Source: Trichobilharzia regenti
Lineage: Eukaryota > Platyhelminthes > Trematoda > Strigeidida > Schistosomatidae
Length of the DNA stretch: 64,000 nucleotides
Reading direction: 5' to 3'
NCBI GenBank assembly: GCA_944472135.2
Contig: OX235264.1
Coordinates: 90,902,319-90,966,318 of the forward strand
A program made the position numbers and the translations under genes. How positions within the stretch are numbered: position 1 is the first letter of the stretch; every line of letters starts with the position of its first letter. The notes under the pieces are model-generated. The model saw only the letters and a program-made list of their open reading frames with translations, ran no database searches and was not told the DNA's origin. Positions 43,930 through 53,421 of this stretch are shown piece after piece.

Positions 43930-45090
43930 AGCTGAAACGATCCTGAGTAGTTCATAAGGGGATATAAGGTGTTCAGAACACCAAGACTCACTCTACAACT
44001 CAACACTAAGAAGGAGGCACATATCAAGCTGCTTGTATTAGCTTGGCAACCAGAAAAAGATTGAACACTGTTACTAAAAAGTCATTTTATGCAGCTCCGA
44101 TTACAACAATTGATTATTTAAAGTTCATTTATCCACCTAAGCCCTCACAACATGCAAAAGGTGGCATCAGGTCTCACCGTATCTACCAGTTTCAATAGGC
44201 GTGTAGCCGCGCATACATACTGAGGACTCATTGATCTCTGTAAGTAAGTGCTGGGTTCAGAACATATTCTAAGATGGCTTCAGAAGCAAATTGAATCCCC
44301 TGAACCCATTAGTGATGAGAACAGACGACCTAGTTCCTCTATCGCGAAACATATTATAGAAACAGGACATAAAATTCATGTTTACACGTCTTTTAAACCT
44401 ATTCATATAACGTGTTAGGTGGGGTATCCCAAATTCTGTAGAAGTGCTAGGTAGCAATCAGATAGTTTAAACCACCTTCATTCGTCATCACATTAAACTT
44501 TCCCTGGTGAACGTTTTTGATCCCAGGGCATGGTGAACTAGCGTAACAGTAGAAAACACTATATAGCAAAAGTATGCACACCTCATCTTCAAATCACCAC
44601 GTACACACAGATCTTCATTGTTTTGCCACTCCTGTCCTTGTAGTGTGTTTATTTTACGTCTCTCATGTGTCTACCCATCACTGCATTATATGCTTTCTTT
44701 GATATCAGATCTGTCTCCCTGCTATATGATGTCTGAATGCCGATGGAGGTCTCTCTATATCCTACTGATACATTTTATGAGTACCACGCGTCCCTCTCTT
44801 GCATCACCTTTTCGGTTTAGTGATCTTCATTGTTATTTTGGCCTTCAACCTGTCCTTTTAACTGAACCCAAGTCTATCTTCTCATGCCTTAAATGTTTAT
44901 ATATATATATATCAAGTATGTGTGTGATGATATTGTTGAAAATGTGTTGCTCAAACACATCACATATTCCCGACAAATTACGTCTTCTTGTTTCCTTATT
45001 GAAATACACAAAGCGAACTAACTGTTTCAAATTATATCGATTTAAAAGGGAACAAGTTGGTGGAAGACCAGAAGATCTCAACCGTAATAC
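43930..45090 (+). mobile_element. PLE fragment: linker, GIY-YIG and 3' UTR
   Basis: ggtgttcagaacaccaagac (43,968-) and the region 44,255-44,400 match 58,290-58,310 and 58,577-58,725 of the PLE at 56.7-59.1 kb, including RRPSSSIAKHIIETGHKI. Stops interrupt it. The 161-codon frame at 44,618-45,103 lies in the T-rich 3' flank and is unlikely to be a gene. A TA run sits at 44,897-44,910. Confidence 0.78.
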
Positions 45091-45094
45091 AAGA

Positions 45095-45560
45095 CGTAGT
45101 TAAATAACTTTCATTTGTACACACAGATACAGTTTCTCTTTGTACAGTTCAAACTTAAGCAGCCCAGGGGAGACAAAAGTATACTTTCTTTGATAGGTTG
45201 TGCTTCACTATCTGGATGCATTTGAAGTAGGTGTCTACTGAGATACAATGACAAGGGTATTTGCTAACCGAACACCTCATAGACACCAGAGTTTTGCATA
45301 CAAAAAAAGATTATTTACACACTTTTTTGTTACTACGGTAACCACCTAAATGTATTCTATTAAGTTAATTTTATTTGAAAACTACGTCCAATATACAGTG
45401 TCACACAAACTATCTTCTCTGGTTGAGTATTGAAATAATGTTGAAGAAATGTTAACTTGAACGTCAGATTCCATCTCCATCTATATTCTGCTGTTTTTGA
45501 GACCACCATCCAGATTGACTGGCTAAAGAGCAACTGATTCATGTATATTTATAATATGTA
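45095..45560. other. No gene recognised
   Basis: Nothing assigned; short frames only. Confidence 0.35.
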
Positions 45561-45564
45561 GCAG

Positions 45565-45830
45565 ATAATGGCCATTCAGCTTTCAATGCATCTTTGAACA
45601 TCGTCTACAAGATCCAAGAATATCTACCTAAGACAAGGAAGGAGTATATTCGATTTACTCGGCGAAAGCCTTCATATTATACTCTGTAAAGCTATGAATT
45701 TGTACAAAAACAAGTTGAACTGTTTGCTTTGTTTGTTTTCTTCTGTTACCCTGAAATTCGTTTTTATCATTGATTCCTGTTTATTCCATGCTGTTTCAAT
45801 TTGTTTCACCTTACATTATTATTATATTCT
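45565..45830 (+). mobile_element. PLE extreme C-terminal fragment
   Basis: Translation resembles DNGHSAFNASLNIVYKIQEY, LPKTRKEYIRFTRRK, then after a stop YEFVQKQVELF. This corresponds to the end of PLE endonucleases (FKVVY..LPK....L...EA....P.LC.QK). Confidence 0.55.
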
Positions 45831-45833
45831 GAC

Positions 45834-45858
45834 ATTTGATTTGATTTGATTTGATTTG
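45834..45858. repeat. (TTGAT)n short tandem repeat
   Basis: Four to five TTTGA/TTGAT units in a row. Confidence 0.9.
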
Positions 45859-46029
45859 CGGATTACAGTTCACTCTTGTGTTTTTGCATTTGACCTGATA
45901 AATTCATCAATTCAAATATTCTTGATGTTCCTACCATCTATGCTGTCATGTCTGTTGTACTTTGCATTGACCTTCATTAACAGATATTTCTAATCAGTGC
46001 ATTAAATAATCCCTACAGTGTAATCAGAA

Positions 46030-47395
46030 AAAAAGATGAATTTGAGCGAACAGTTTGTTTCCGATAAATTCTTCTTCTTATTCAGGCTCTACAGTTATAT
46101 ATCCATAAATATTAGAATAGCAAATAGTGTGAAATATATTCCCGTATCACATGAATTAAAAGTTAATCTAAACGGAGAATATTCTTTCAAATAATTTCTC
46201 CTCAGGTTCTTACAATTATAAAAAATAACATTTGCTGTCTTTGCAACAATGGCCAGTTATGTGGCGGATACCGTTTTTACGTAGATTTGTAACAGTTATA
46301 TTTGGATAAAATCTCATTGAAATTGAAATGAATAACTCCAACGTTTCGTTTGGTGGTATATTTAAAGCATAACTGTCAAGTCACCTGAATACTTCAGCAG
46401 CTAAATACTAAAGCAGCTCATTACGGGACCAGAACGTTTGTACGAGAACGTGGTCATGGAGCAACCAAAAATTTGGAATCATTTCGAATACGAATTTTCA
46501 ATATTAATGAAATCTTATCTGTCTTGGTTACACCAGAATTGAAGACTCTCATTAACAACTTATTTAAGAGTTTAAATAAGAATTTAATCTTCAATCTTCA
46601 GAAAGACGACAAATCAATAAGTTCGATAGGTTGCTTCAACTAAACACCAATCTAGTCATAACTTTTTAAATACCGAACAAAGTAGTGGTTAATATCTCTG
46701 ATAGAAATTTATCTGATTATGAACTATACCTTCTTAAAAAAGGACTTAATTTCAATATAAACAAAAGGCGTTTATCGGCCTTCGAAATAGTTCCAGCAAT
46801 TGAACCGTCGTTGAAGTTTGTGACAGCCAAAGTGGCGAACGTCATGAGACATAAAATTACAGTGGTACTACTAAATCAGTAGCCGAATGCGCCGAATATT
46901 GGTAAAAGTGAGCGACCGGCGTTAAAACAACTACAGTACGATAGATCGATTGTATTTACAAGAGCATATAAAGGCAATATCAGGGTTATCATGAACTCTG
47001 CAAATTACGTAAAGAAGGCTATTACTCATCTTAATGTCCGACCTTATGAAAACTTGAACGTGATAAAGTCAAGGGCGACAATGAATAAGCTGAAGGCTGA
47101 AACAAGCAAAATGTTAAATTTAATAAAAGGGAAGCTCGGTGTATCACTTTGGTCTACTGTGGCTCCAAAATGTTGCAGCCTCTGCAGATTTTATGGGTTA
47201 CCAAGACTACACAAAGCAGAAGTTCCATTAAGTCCAGTTGTAGATTTTACTGATTCCCCAACATACAAACTCTCTAAATACATTTATCGAATAATAAGCC
47301 CGTATGAAATGAAAGCGGAACATGGAGTGAAGTATTCGTATGAATTTAAGAGAAAAATCAACTTGATTCATATAGAAAAAGATGAAGTAATGGCA
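46030..47395 (+). mobile_element. PLE N-terminal half
   Basis: The 5' flank block near 46,070-46,130 matches 7280-7330. Coding: NISDRNLSDYELYLLKKGLN (46,690-), then MNSANYVKKAITHL (the usual MNK.DY block, 46,991-), then RFYGLPRLHKAEVPLSPVVD and YKLSKYIYRIISPY. This is the PLE RT N-terminus; motifs A-C are missing because the sequence switches to a CR1 element at about 47,400. One stop lies at about 46,880. Confidence 0.82.
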
Positions 47396-47440
47396 GAAGT
47401 ACTTAAGATGTATTACATGATACCATTGCCTCGTCCATAG
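46991..47440 (+). pseudogene. PLE reverse transcriptase N-terminal piece
   Basis: 149 open codons. MNSANYVKKAITHLNVRPYE, a coil-like middle, then the RT entry motif YGLPRLHKAEVPLSPVVDF (residues about 76-94) and SPTYKLSKYIYRI. The last residues already lie in the neighbouring CR1 element. It is the longest open piece of this PLE copy, without a catalytic core. Confidence 0.7.
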
Positions 47441-47502
47441 ACAAACTGACCAAATATCTACGTCGTACCTTCCTCGACTACACATCTGCTTTTGACTTAG
47501 TA

Positions 47503-47506
47503 CCTC
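47503..47506. repeat. Target-site duplication of the Gypsy element
   Basis: cctc here and again at 52,029-52,032, immediately outside the two LTRs. Confidence 0.85.
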
Positions 47507-47848
47507 TGTGGTGAGAGCAGGCTGCTAGCCGATTGGTTGGCACTAATCTACGTTAATGTCTAGGTCACTAATATTGACCGTGAACAAGGCTGTTTCAACA
47601 ACCAATCACAGCAAACCTAAATGTGGACAAATATGATTCGCAGATAGATGGCTCTACTTTCCGAGAAATATCGAACACAACCAATCATAAGACTGTGTTT
47701 GTCTGCTTAACTTCCGAGAAACAACCAATCAGAAGACTGCCTTTTTCTGCTTGCATAAGCCTTATTAATGCATATAAAATATATATAAATACGTGTTGAT
47801 TTTCGTAATAAAACGATCTGTTGCCAGCCCTTGTCTTCTGTTGTTACA
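47507..47848 (+). repeat. 5' LTR (342 bp)
   Basis: Begins tgtggtgagagcaggctgct and ends cttctgttgttaca. Promoter-like TATAAAA at 47,773-47,779 and poly(A) signal AATAAA at 47,807-47,812. Four CCAAT boxes: inverted at 47,532 and direct at 47,602, 47,681 and 47,725. A roughly 50-bp imperfect direct repeat (each unit starts ccgagaaa and holds CCAATCA) lies at 47,661 and 47,713. Confidence 0.95.
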
Positions 47849-47850
47849 TT

Positions 47851-47868
47851 TGGTGTCGCTGCCTCCAA
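47851..47868 (+). promoter_or_regulatory. Probable primer-binding site
   Basis: tggtgtcgctgcctcc starts 2 nt after the LTR with TGG, the complement of a tRNA CCA end. The tRNA cannot be named with confidence. Confidence 0.6.
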
Positions 47869-47872
47869 GAAG

Positions 47873-48451
47873 ATGAAGATCCCGTGGCCAGCTGCGTTTG
47901 AAGAAGGTGACATACGGAGCTTCTTACGTGACTTCGAAGCCGTTGCTGAGCTGGTGGGTGTCAAGGAGCAGGCGGCGAAGGCAGTTGTCCTGGGGACGCT
48001 GTTAAGAGGCCGAGCGAAGGCTGCATATGACAGCGTAGACAGGTCAAATGGCACAGCGTCTTGGAAGAAATTGGTTGAACGACTAGTGTCCGAGTTTGAC
48101 AGCGAAACAGACAGACAGCTAGCAATGCAGCAGTTCCGGTCAATGAAGCTTGGACCTGATGGAGACCCGCTAGTGTTGGCGGTGAAACTGACTAATCTAC
48201 TTCGACGCGCGCTTCCCACTTTAGATGAAGAATCAGAAGCGCAGTTACTGTCTTCCCAATTCATCGAGAGTGTCCCCGACCACATTTCTCAGCGATTAAA
48301 ACTGGTTAACGCAACGCAGCCGATGGATATTAGTGAGCTGGCGAAGGTGACCAGACAGCTGCTGAGCACAACGGTAGCCGCTATAGACCAACCAAAACCA
48401 AACGAATATGAGCAAAAATTGAAGCATTGCAGCGGGAAGTGGCGGCGTTAA
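47873..48451 (+). CDS. gag: Gypsy Gag, truncated by a frameshift
   Basis: The first ATG after the primer-binding site (47,873) opens 192 codons of capsid-like sequence: IPWPAAFEEGDIRSFLRDFE, then DSETDRQLAMQQFRSMKLG, then DEESEAQLLSSQFIESVPDH. Such retro-Gag capsids assemble the cytoplasmic particle. The frame ends at 48,451 because of a one-base shift near 48,420. The zinc knuckle that should follow continues in the next frame at about 48,427. No start further upstream is better, since the open frame begins inside the LTR with a non-ATG codon. Confidence 0.88.
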   Translation: MKIPWPAAFEEGDIRSFLRDFEAVAELVGVKEQAAKAVVLGTLLRGRAKAAYDSVDRSNGTASWKKLVERLVSEFDSETDRQLAMQQFRSMKLGPDGDPLVLAVKLTNLLRRALPTLDEESEAQLLSSQFIESVPDHISQRLKLVNATQPMDISELAKVTRQLLSTTVAAIDQPKPNEYEQKLKHCSGKWRR

Positions 48452-48684
48452 AGTTGGCTGATAGAAAAGACCGGTGTTTTGAATGCGGTAAGCCGGGACA
48501 CTGGAGAAGATACTGCCCAGAAAGGCGAAAAAGAAAAAATTTCAGACGGTATAATGCTTGTTCTTTCTTTCGTATGAACCTAGGTTTAGTGGGGGCTATT
48601 GAGAAAGGCGCTCTGTATTCGAAGTTGCGAGTGAATGATCGAGAAGTAGTATGTTTGATAGATACAGGGCGGCCGTGTCGTTAA
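48427..48684 (+). CDS. Gypsy Gag zinc knuckle and protease start, shifted frame
   Basis: An open piece with the CCHC knuckle CFECGKPGHWRRYC (spacing C-2-C-4-H-4-C), which binds element RNA, followed by a basic run and then the protease start (LYSKLRVNDREVVCLIDTG). The catalytic DTG lies at the very end, before a second one-base shift near 48,665 in a run of G. It has no start of its own; it is the continuation of gag. Confidence 0.87.
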   Translation: MQREVAALKLADRKDRCFECGKPGHWRRYCPERRKRKNFRRYNACSFFRMNLGLVGAIEKGALYSKLRVNDREVVCLIDTGRPCR

Positions 48685-49058
48685 TAGATAAGAATTTATG
48701 TAAGAGTGTTAATCCGTGTTCATTGACAGTACAAACAGTAGGCGGGTATGTGTTGCGTATCACGGGTAGATCGAACTGTACGGTCGTTGTTGGTGGCTGC
48801 GAGGTGACGTTTCCTTTCATTGTTGTACCCGAACTACAGCGAACGATATTAGGAGCGGATTTTCTGCGTGAGATTGGTGCCATAATCGACACGCAAGCGA
48901 ACGTGGTGATCACGAAATACGGGCATATCAACATGTATGAGACCAGCGAGATAGCAGCGATTAAGCTGTCGACGGTACACAATGTGACAGAGTTAATTAA
49001 TAAATACGATCATCTGTTCACTGGAGATGGGACCCATACGGTTATTGCGATAAGGTGA
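48651..49058 (+). CDS. Gypsy protease remainder, shifted frame
   Basis: It continues the aspartic protease in the next frame: CSLTVQTVGGYVLRITGRSN and the flap region, then TILGADFLREIGAIID (the hydrophobic I-L-G-x-D-F-L protease block). A linker toward the RT follows (VTELINKYDHLF). It ends at 49,058 through a third one-base shift near 49,050. It overlaps the neighbouring frames only because of the shifts. Confidence 0.87.
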   Translation: MFDRYRAAVSLIDKNLCKSVNPCSLTVQTVGGYVLRITGRSNCTVVVGGCEVTFPFIVVPELQRTILGADFLREIGAIIDTQANVVITKYGHINMYETSEIAAIKLSTVHNVTELINKYDHLFTGDGTHTVIAIR

Positions 49059-49594
49059 ATCATGAAATTCCGTTAAGTGATCCTAAAGTAAGGTCATTTT
49101 TAACGCGAAGAGTTCCATGTCATCTGGAAGGCGAAGTGGAGCGACAAGTGCAAGAGATGTTAAAAGATGATATTATTGAGGAAGCTGATAGCCCATACAA
49201 CTCTCCAGTGCTGTTAGTAAAAAAAGCGAATGGGAAATATAGATTCTGTGTTGATTTCCGACAGTTAAACAGTATGACAGAGTTAAGACCGTGTGCCATG
49301 CCAACAGTGATAGAAACCTTAGATCGACTACAAGGTGCGAATGTGTTTTCGGTTCTCGATCTTCGCTCAGGATACTGGCAGATACCGATAAAACAAAGTG
49401 ACAGAGATAAGACGGCTTTCATCGTGGGTCAGACGCAATATCGATTTAAACGCATGCCGTTTGGACTAGCAGGTGCACCGTTTACGTTCAGGCGACTGAT
49501 GAAGCTATTACTTAAGAACTTGAAAAACGTGGAGGTTTATGGTGATGATCTCGTCATATACAGTCAAACGAAAACGATCACGTCAACCATGTAG
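49055..49594 (+). CDS. pol: Gypsy reverse transcriptase, fingers-palm
   Basis: 179 codons with the RT blocks in order: DDIIEEADSPYNSPVLLVKK, ANGKYRFCVDFRQLNSMT, VFSVLDLRSGYWQIPI (motif A, with the Asp of LDLRSG), RFKRMPFGLAGAPFTFRRLM (motif B) and VEVYGDDLVIYS (motif C). The catalytic box reads YGDD, whereas Ty3/Gypsy elements usually have Y followed by a bulky residue, then DD. The frame stops at 49,594 by a fourth one-base shift in a run of A near 49,575, and the thumb continues at 49,600. Confidence 0.9.
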   Translation: MNHEIPLSDPKVRSFLTRRVPCHLEGEVERQVQEMLKDDIIEEADSPYNSPVLLVKKANGKYRFCVDFRQLNSMTELRPCAMPTVIETLDRLQGANVFSVLDLRSGYWQIPIKQSDRDKTAFIVGQTQYRFKRMPFGLAGAPFTFRRLMKLLLKNLKNVEVYGDDLVIYSQTKTITSTM

Positions 49595-49599
49595 AAGCC

Positions 49600-51708
49600 G
49601 TGCTGCGACGCATCGAAGAGTTTGGACTACGCGTCAACAAAACCAAGTCTCAGATAGCCAAAAAGAATGTTACTCTGTTGGGACATAAAGTGGGAAATGG
49701 TGAGATTAAACCACTGCCGGAGAAAATTTTGACGATTAAAACGATTCCAGCCCCGAATTCAAAGAGAAAACTGAGACAATTCTTGGGTAGAGCAGCGTTT
49801 TATAGTCGCTTCGTGAAGAACTTCAATGAGATAGCAGCCCCTCTATACAGGCTACTAGGTGAGCCAAAGTTTGTTTGGTCGGAAGAATCGCAGAGGACAT
49901 TCGACAGAATTAAACAGCTGCTCGACCACCAACAAATGACGCTAAAACTACCTGTGCCAGGAAGACAGTTCACAGTGTGCACAGATGCCAGTGACTACGC
50001 TATAGGTGCGGTCCTAAGACAGGACGAGGGAATCGTTGAGTATGCCAGTAGGGTGTTGACCCTCACAGAGAGAAAGTATTCAACGATAGAGAAAGAATGT
50101 TTAGCAATGGTATGGGCAGTCGACAAATGGAGACCTTATTTACTCGGCCGGCGGTTCCACATCGAAACTGATCATAAGCCGCTACAATTTTTGAAGACAG
50201 CGAGAGACCCACGGGGGAAGTTGTCACGGTGGATGTTGCGTCTTCAGGAATACGATTTTACGATCTCACACGTTCCTGGAAGTGAAAATGTCTTGGCAGA
50301 TTTGTTATCGAGACCAGAAGATGAGTCTGAGTTGCCCGAGGTCGCTTACGGAGTGCATGCAGTAGAACAAGACCCACTAAGACTTGCACGTAGGCAGAGG
50401 TTGGACGATACGCTGAATACAGTAATACAGGTGATCACCAACGGAATAGAAGTGGATCAAACTACGGCGAGTAAGGAGCTAACCACACTACTCAGACAGA
50501 GGGATCGACTCAGAGTGAATGCCTACGGGACTCTGACCTGGCGAGAGAACGACGGAAGCTGGCTGGCTGTCATACCTCAATCGTCGCGCCACGACATGAT
50601 AGAAGAATGTCACCAGCTAGCGCATACAGGCGTGGCCAGAACGACCGACCTCCTAAGACAAAGTATGTACTGGCCAGGTATGAGAGAAGACGTAGCAAGA
50701 TACGTACTTGGATGTCCACGGTGCCAGCTGATGAAAGGTGACCGGTATATACGACCACCACTTCAGTCGATTCCAGTTACCGCGATAGGTGACTTGTGGT
50801 CCGTAGATGTCATGGGTCCATTTCCTCAGACATCCAATGGTAATCAGTACCTCTTGGTGATGACGGAACACGCGACACGATGGGTAGACGCCGTAGCAAT
50901 CCCAGACCAACGTGCAAGAACCGTGACAGATGCAGTAGTTAGACACATTGTTGCAGACCACGGCGTACCGAAGACAATACTGACAGACCAAGGTCCCTGT
51001 TTCGAGAGTGAAGAGTTTACTTCCCGTTTGCAACAGCTGGGCATCAAGAGGATCAGAACGACCCCATACCATCCACAAACGAATGGCCTAACGGAGAGAA
51101 ACAACCGTACACTGAAAGAGTGGCTGGCTTCGAAGGGCGGGAACTGGGAAACGGAGCTTCCACTGATTTTACTAACACATCGGGCTACCACTCAGGAAAC
51201 AACGAAGAAGTCACCCTTCCAACTGATGTATGGCAGAAAACCACGATTACCGGTACACAATGAGACCTGGCCCATGCACCAAAAGTGGAGTACGACGAAA
51301 TTAAAAGCAGAGAGGAAAGAGGCAGTCAAGAATGTAATACGGAAGCAGCGCAGTGATGTCACGAAGTCTCAGATGAAAGAAAGGACGCAGTGCATTACTT
51401 TTGCAGTCGGGGACCAAGTGAAGTGTAGAGACAGGAGATATACAGTTGGAGGCGGGCTAGGTTCACGGAAACTCCTTCCAAAGTGGGAAGGACCATACAC
51501 AATCACAAAAAGACGGGGTCAAGTATATACCATCCGAAGAGGTGATAAACAGAAACGAGTTAACGCCAGTCAGCTACAAAGATGGGTACAGTGGGACAAG
51601 CCGGTCAGTAACAATCCTCAACTAGAGGATGTAGCACCCAGAAGGTCGGAACGTCTGCGCACAAAGCTATTTGACGGGGGGACGAGTGTGGTGAGAGCAG
51701 GCTGCTAG
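49600..51708 (+). CDS. pol: Gypsy Pol: RT thumb, RNase H and integrase, 702 aa
   Basis: Open over its whole length. The RT thumb is at about 1-100 (VTLLGHKVGNGEIKPLPEKI). RNase H is at about 120-240, with CTDASDYAIGAVL, STIEKECLAMVWAVDKWRPY and TDHKPLQFL carrying its acidic residues. The integrase zinc finger is near 330-375 (H and H in CHQLAHTG, C and C in LGCPRCQ). The catalytic triad is D in WSVDVMGPF, D in ILTDQGPCFESEEF and E in HPQTNGLTERNNRTLKEW. A C-terminal GPY/F-type part follows (LLPKWEGPYTITKRRGQVYT). The stop at 51,706-51,708 lies 20 bp inside the 3' LTR. All enzyme residues are kept, so this part looks functional. Confidence 0.95.
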   Translation: MLRRIEEFGLRVNKTKSQIAKKNVTLLGHKVGNGEIKPLPEKILTIKTIPAPNSKRKLRQFLGRAAFYSRFVKNFNEIAAPLYRLLGEPKFVWSEESQRTFDRIKQLLDHQQMTLKLPVPGRQFTVCTDASDYAIGAVLRQDEGIVEYASRVLTLTERKYSTIEKECLAMVWAVDKWRPYLLGRRFHIETDHKPLQFLKTARDPRGKLSRWMLRLQEYDFTISHVPGSENVLADLLSRPEDESELPEVAYGVHAVEQDPLRLARRQRLDDTLNTVIQVITNGIEVDQTTASKELTTLLRQRDRLRVNAYGTLTWRENDGSWLAVIPQSSRHDMIEECHQLAHTGVARTTDLLRQSMYWPGMREDVARYVLGCPRCQLMKGDRYIRPPLQSIPVTAIGDLWSVDVMGPFPQTSNGNQYLLVMTEHATRWVDAVAIPDQRARTVTDAVVRHIVADHGVPKTILTDQGPCFESEEFTSRLQQLGIKRIRTTPYHPQTNGLTERNNRTLKEWLASKGGNWETELPLILLTHRATTQETTKKSPFQLMYGRKPRLPVHNETWPMHQKWSTTKLKAERKEAVKNVIRKQRSDVTKSQMKERTQCITFAVGDQVKCRDRRYTVGGGLGSRKLLPKWEGPYTITKRRGQVYTIRRGDKQKRVNASQLQRWVQWDKPVSNNPQLEDVAPRRSERLRTKLFDGGTSVVRAGC
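51673..51686 (+). promoter_or_regulatory. Polypurine tract
   Basis: gacggggggacgag, directly before the 3' LTR and rich in G; a plausible plus-strand primer. Confidence 0.7.
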
Positions 51709-52028
51709 CCGATTGGTTGGCACTAATCTACGTTAATGTCTAGGTCACTAATATTGACCGTGAACAAGGCTGTTTCAACAACCAATCACAGCAAACCTAA
51801 ATGTGGACAAATATGATTCGCAGATAGATGGCTCTACTTTCCGAGAAATATCGAACACAACCAATCATAAGACTGTGTTTGTCTGCTTAACTTCCGAGAA
51901 ACAACCAATCAGAAGACTGCCTTTTTCTGCTTGCATAAGCCTTATTAATGCATATAAAATATATATAAATACGTGTTGATTTTCGTAATAAAACGATCTG
52001 TTGCCAGCCCTTGTCTTCTGTTGTTACA
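51687..52028 (+). repeat. 3' LTR (342 bp), identical to the 5' LTR by eye
   Basis: Line-by-line comparison with 47,507-47,848 shows no difference. The same TATAAAA, AATAAA and CCAAT boxes occur at +4,180. Confidence 0.95.
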
Positions 52029-53421
52029 CCTCCATTACACAAAATGAGTCCTGGGCTGTTAACTGGTTGCATTCTTATTTTTTTCTGACAGCATACTGTA
52101 TGCAAATATGTCTTACTTACTGAAGCTCGTGTTCCTCAGGGTGCTGTTCTCTCCTTTTCTCTTTTTTTCTTTCTTCTTACTTGACTTGCGTTCTTCCAAG
52201 TCAAATATGCTGATAATCTGACTGTCATGCTCCCTGCCAAATCGTAGTCAGACTGTTCTAAACTTAATAGCTTGTTGTAAAACATCAGTCGGTTGTCTAA
52301 GCTGAATGTTATTATGTTAAATCCCACTAAATGCCAGACCGTTGACTCCTCCGTTGGACATAAAAGTGATCGACACACGATTCACGTAGCAAAGAGGGGA
52401 CTATAATAGCAACCTGGTCTAACAAAAAATAACTTGGTATAATTCTATCCTCTCAATTTTCATGCTCATTCAATAACTTATGAATTTCTAAGAAATTGTT
52501 ACGTCTACGCTACTACATTAAGAGGCTAAGACAATCTGGAATCACTCAACCTGTACTTTTATAACTTGTTAACTCATGTCGCTTACCTACTGTACTTTAC
52601 TGATCCTCCCATACAGTCTCTCCTGACCTACTAAAAAAGACAATGTCACTTTGAGAAGGATATTAAAGAATGTTAATAGAGCAAGTAGTGTGCAACTTAG
52701 TCAGACAGCTCGTTGCTACATTAGTTGACTGACATCTGAACTCATGTGAGAGACGGTCTAAATCTATGTTGTCTGACCCTCAACACCCCCTCTATTCTCA
52801 AATCTCCCCGCCTTGTATCTCATCTGGTAGAACTAGGAGTTAGTGCAATATATTATATGCTTGTACTATCAAGTACAAGGACTCAGTAATACCATAAATG
52901 GTCCGTATTCTATGCGACAGAGACAATGTAAAGCGTGGAACCTTTGAATTACTATGTTGTTAGCGAAACAATCAGCTCTTTTACTGTCTCCTTTTTGTAA
53001 TCTATATGGTGACACTGACTAAAGTGACAGGCAATCTTAGCTAACAACATTATCATTATTATTTATAATTTTTCTTGTGCATGTATAACTTCACAGTCAC
53101 TACAAATACCAAATAAGTACTACCATTAACAATCCCGTCATATTATTCTTTAAAATTAGATTCAATATTGTACCAAATGCTGACAATTCCACCCTTTAAC
53201 ATTAGTACTGTTTTGGAATGAAGCATATCATTATTATTATTACTAATAAAAGTACTAATGGAGTAAAGTGCACTCGATGAAAAGGAATTATTATTATTGC
53301 TCCCTTGGGTTCCTAGTGGAACATAAGGCTTCAACTGCACGTCTCCACTTGCCACTTCTGTCTTCTGCTGTACTTTTCACCTGCATCCATGTTAGTCCAT
53401 ATTCTTTCAACTCCTCTCTCT

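Larger units (their letters stand above)
47507..52028 (+). mobile_element. Ty3/Gypsy LTR retrotransposon, complete, 4,522 bp
   Basis: Two LTRs of 342 bp (TG...CA ends) that I read as identical flank gag, protease, RT, RNase H and integrase in the Gypsy order. It is flanked by a 4-bp duplication cctc (47,503-47,506 and 52,029-52,032). No envelope gene is present. The coding part is open except for four one-base shifts, near 48,420, 48,665, 49,050 and 49,575, with no in-frame nonsense substitution between them. Identical LTRs imply very recent insertion. Which named schistosome family it belongs to (for example the Saci or Fugitive type) cannot be told from memory. Confidence 0.95.
47400..53255 (+). 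mobile_element. CR1-clade LINE copy, split by the Gypsy element
   Basis: Left part 47,400-47,506 encodes DTIASSIDKLTKYLRRTFLD and YTSAFDLVP (RT motif A). The right part from 52,029 continues with LLTEARVPQGAVLSPFLF (motif B), VKYADNLTVML (YADD changed to YADN), LNPTKCQTVD and the C-terminal region to about 52,880. It then gives a 3' UTR ending near 53,240 with ggaatgaagcatatcatt. The CR1 reading frame runs smoothly from one side to the other if the Gypsy insertion and one cctc are ignored. Confidence 0.85.

Noticed and set aside
44618..45103. 161-codon plus-strand frame
   Set aside because: Lies in the T-rich 3' flank of a PLE; Cys/Leu/Tyr/Ser-rich wording as expected from T-rich DNA.
47707..48285. 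192-codon minus-strand frame over the Gypsy LTR and gag
   Set aside because: Antisense shadow of gag; its start recurs in the 3' LTR and it shows no motif.
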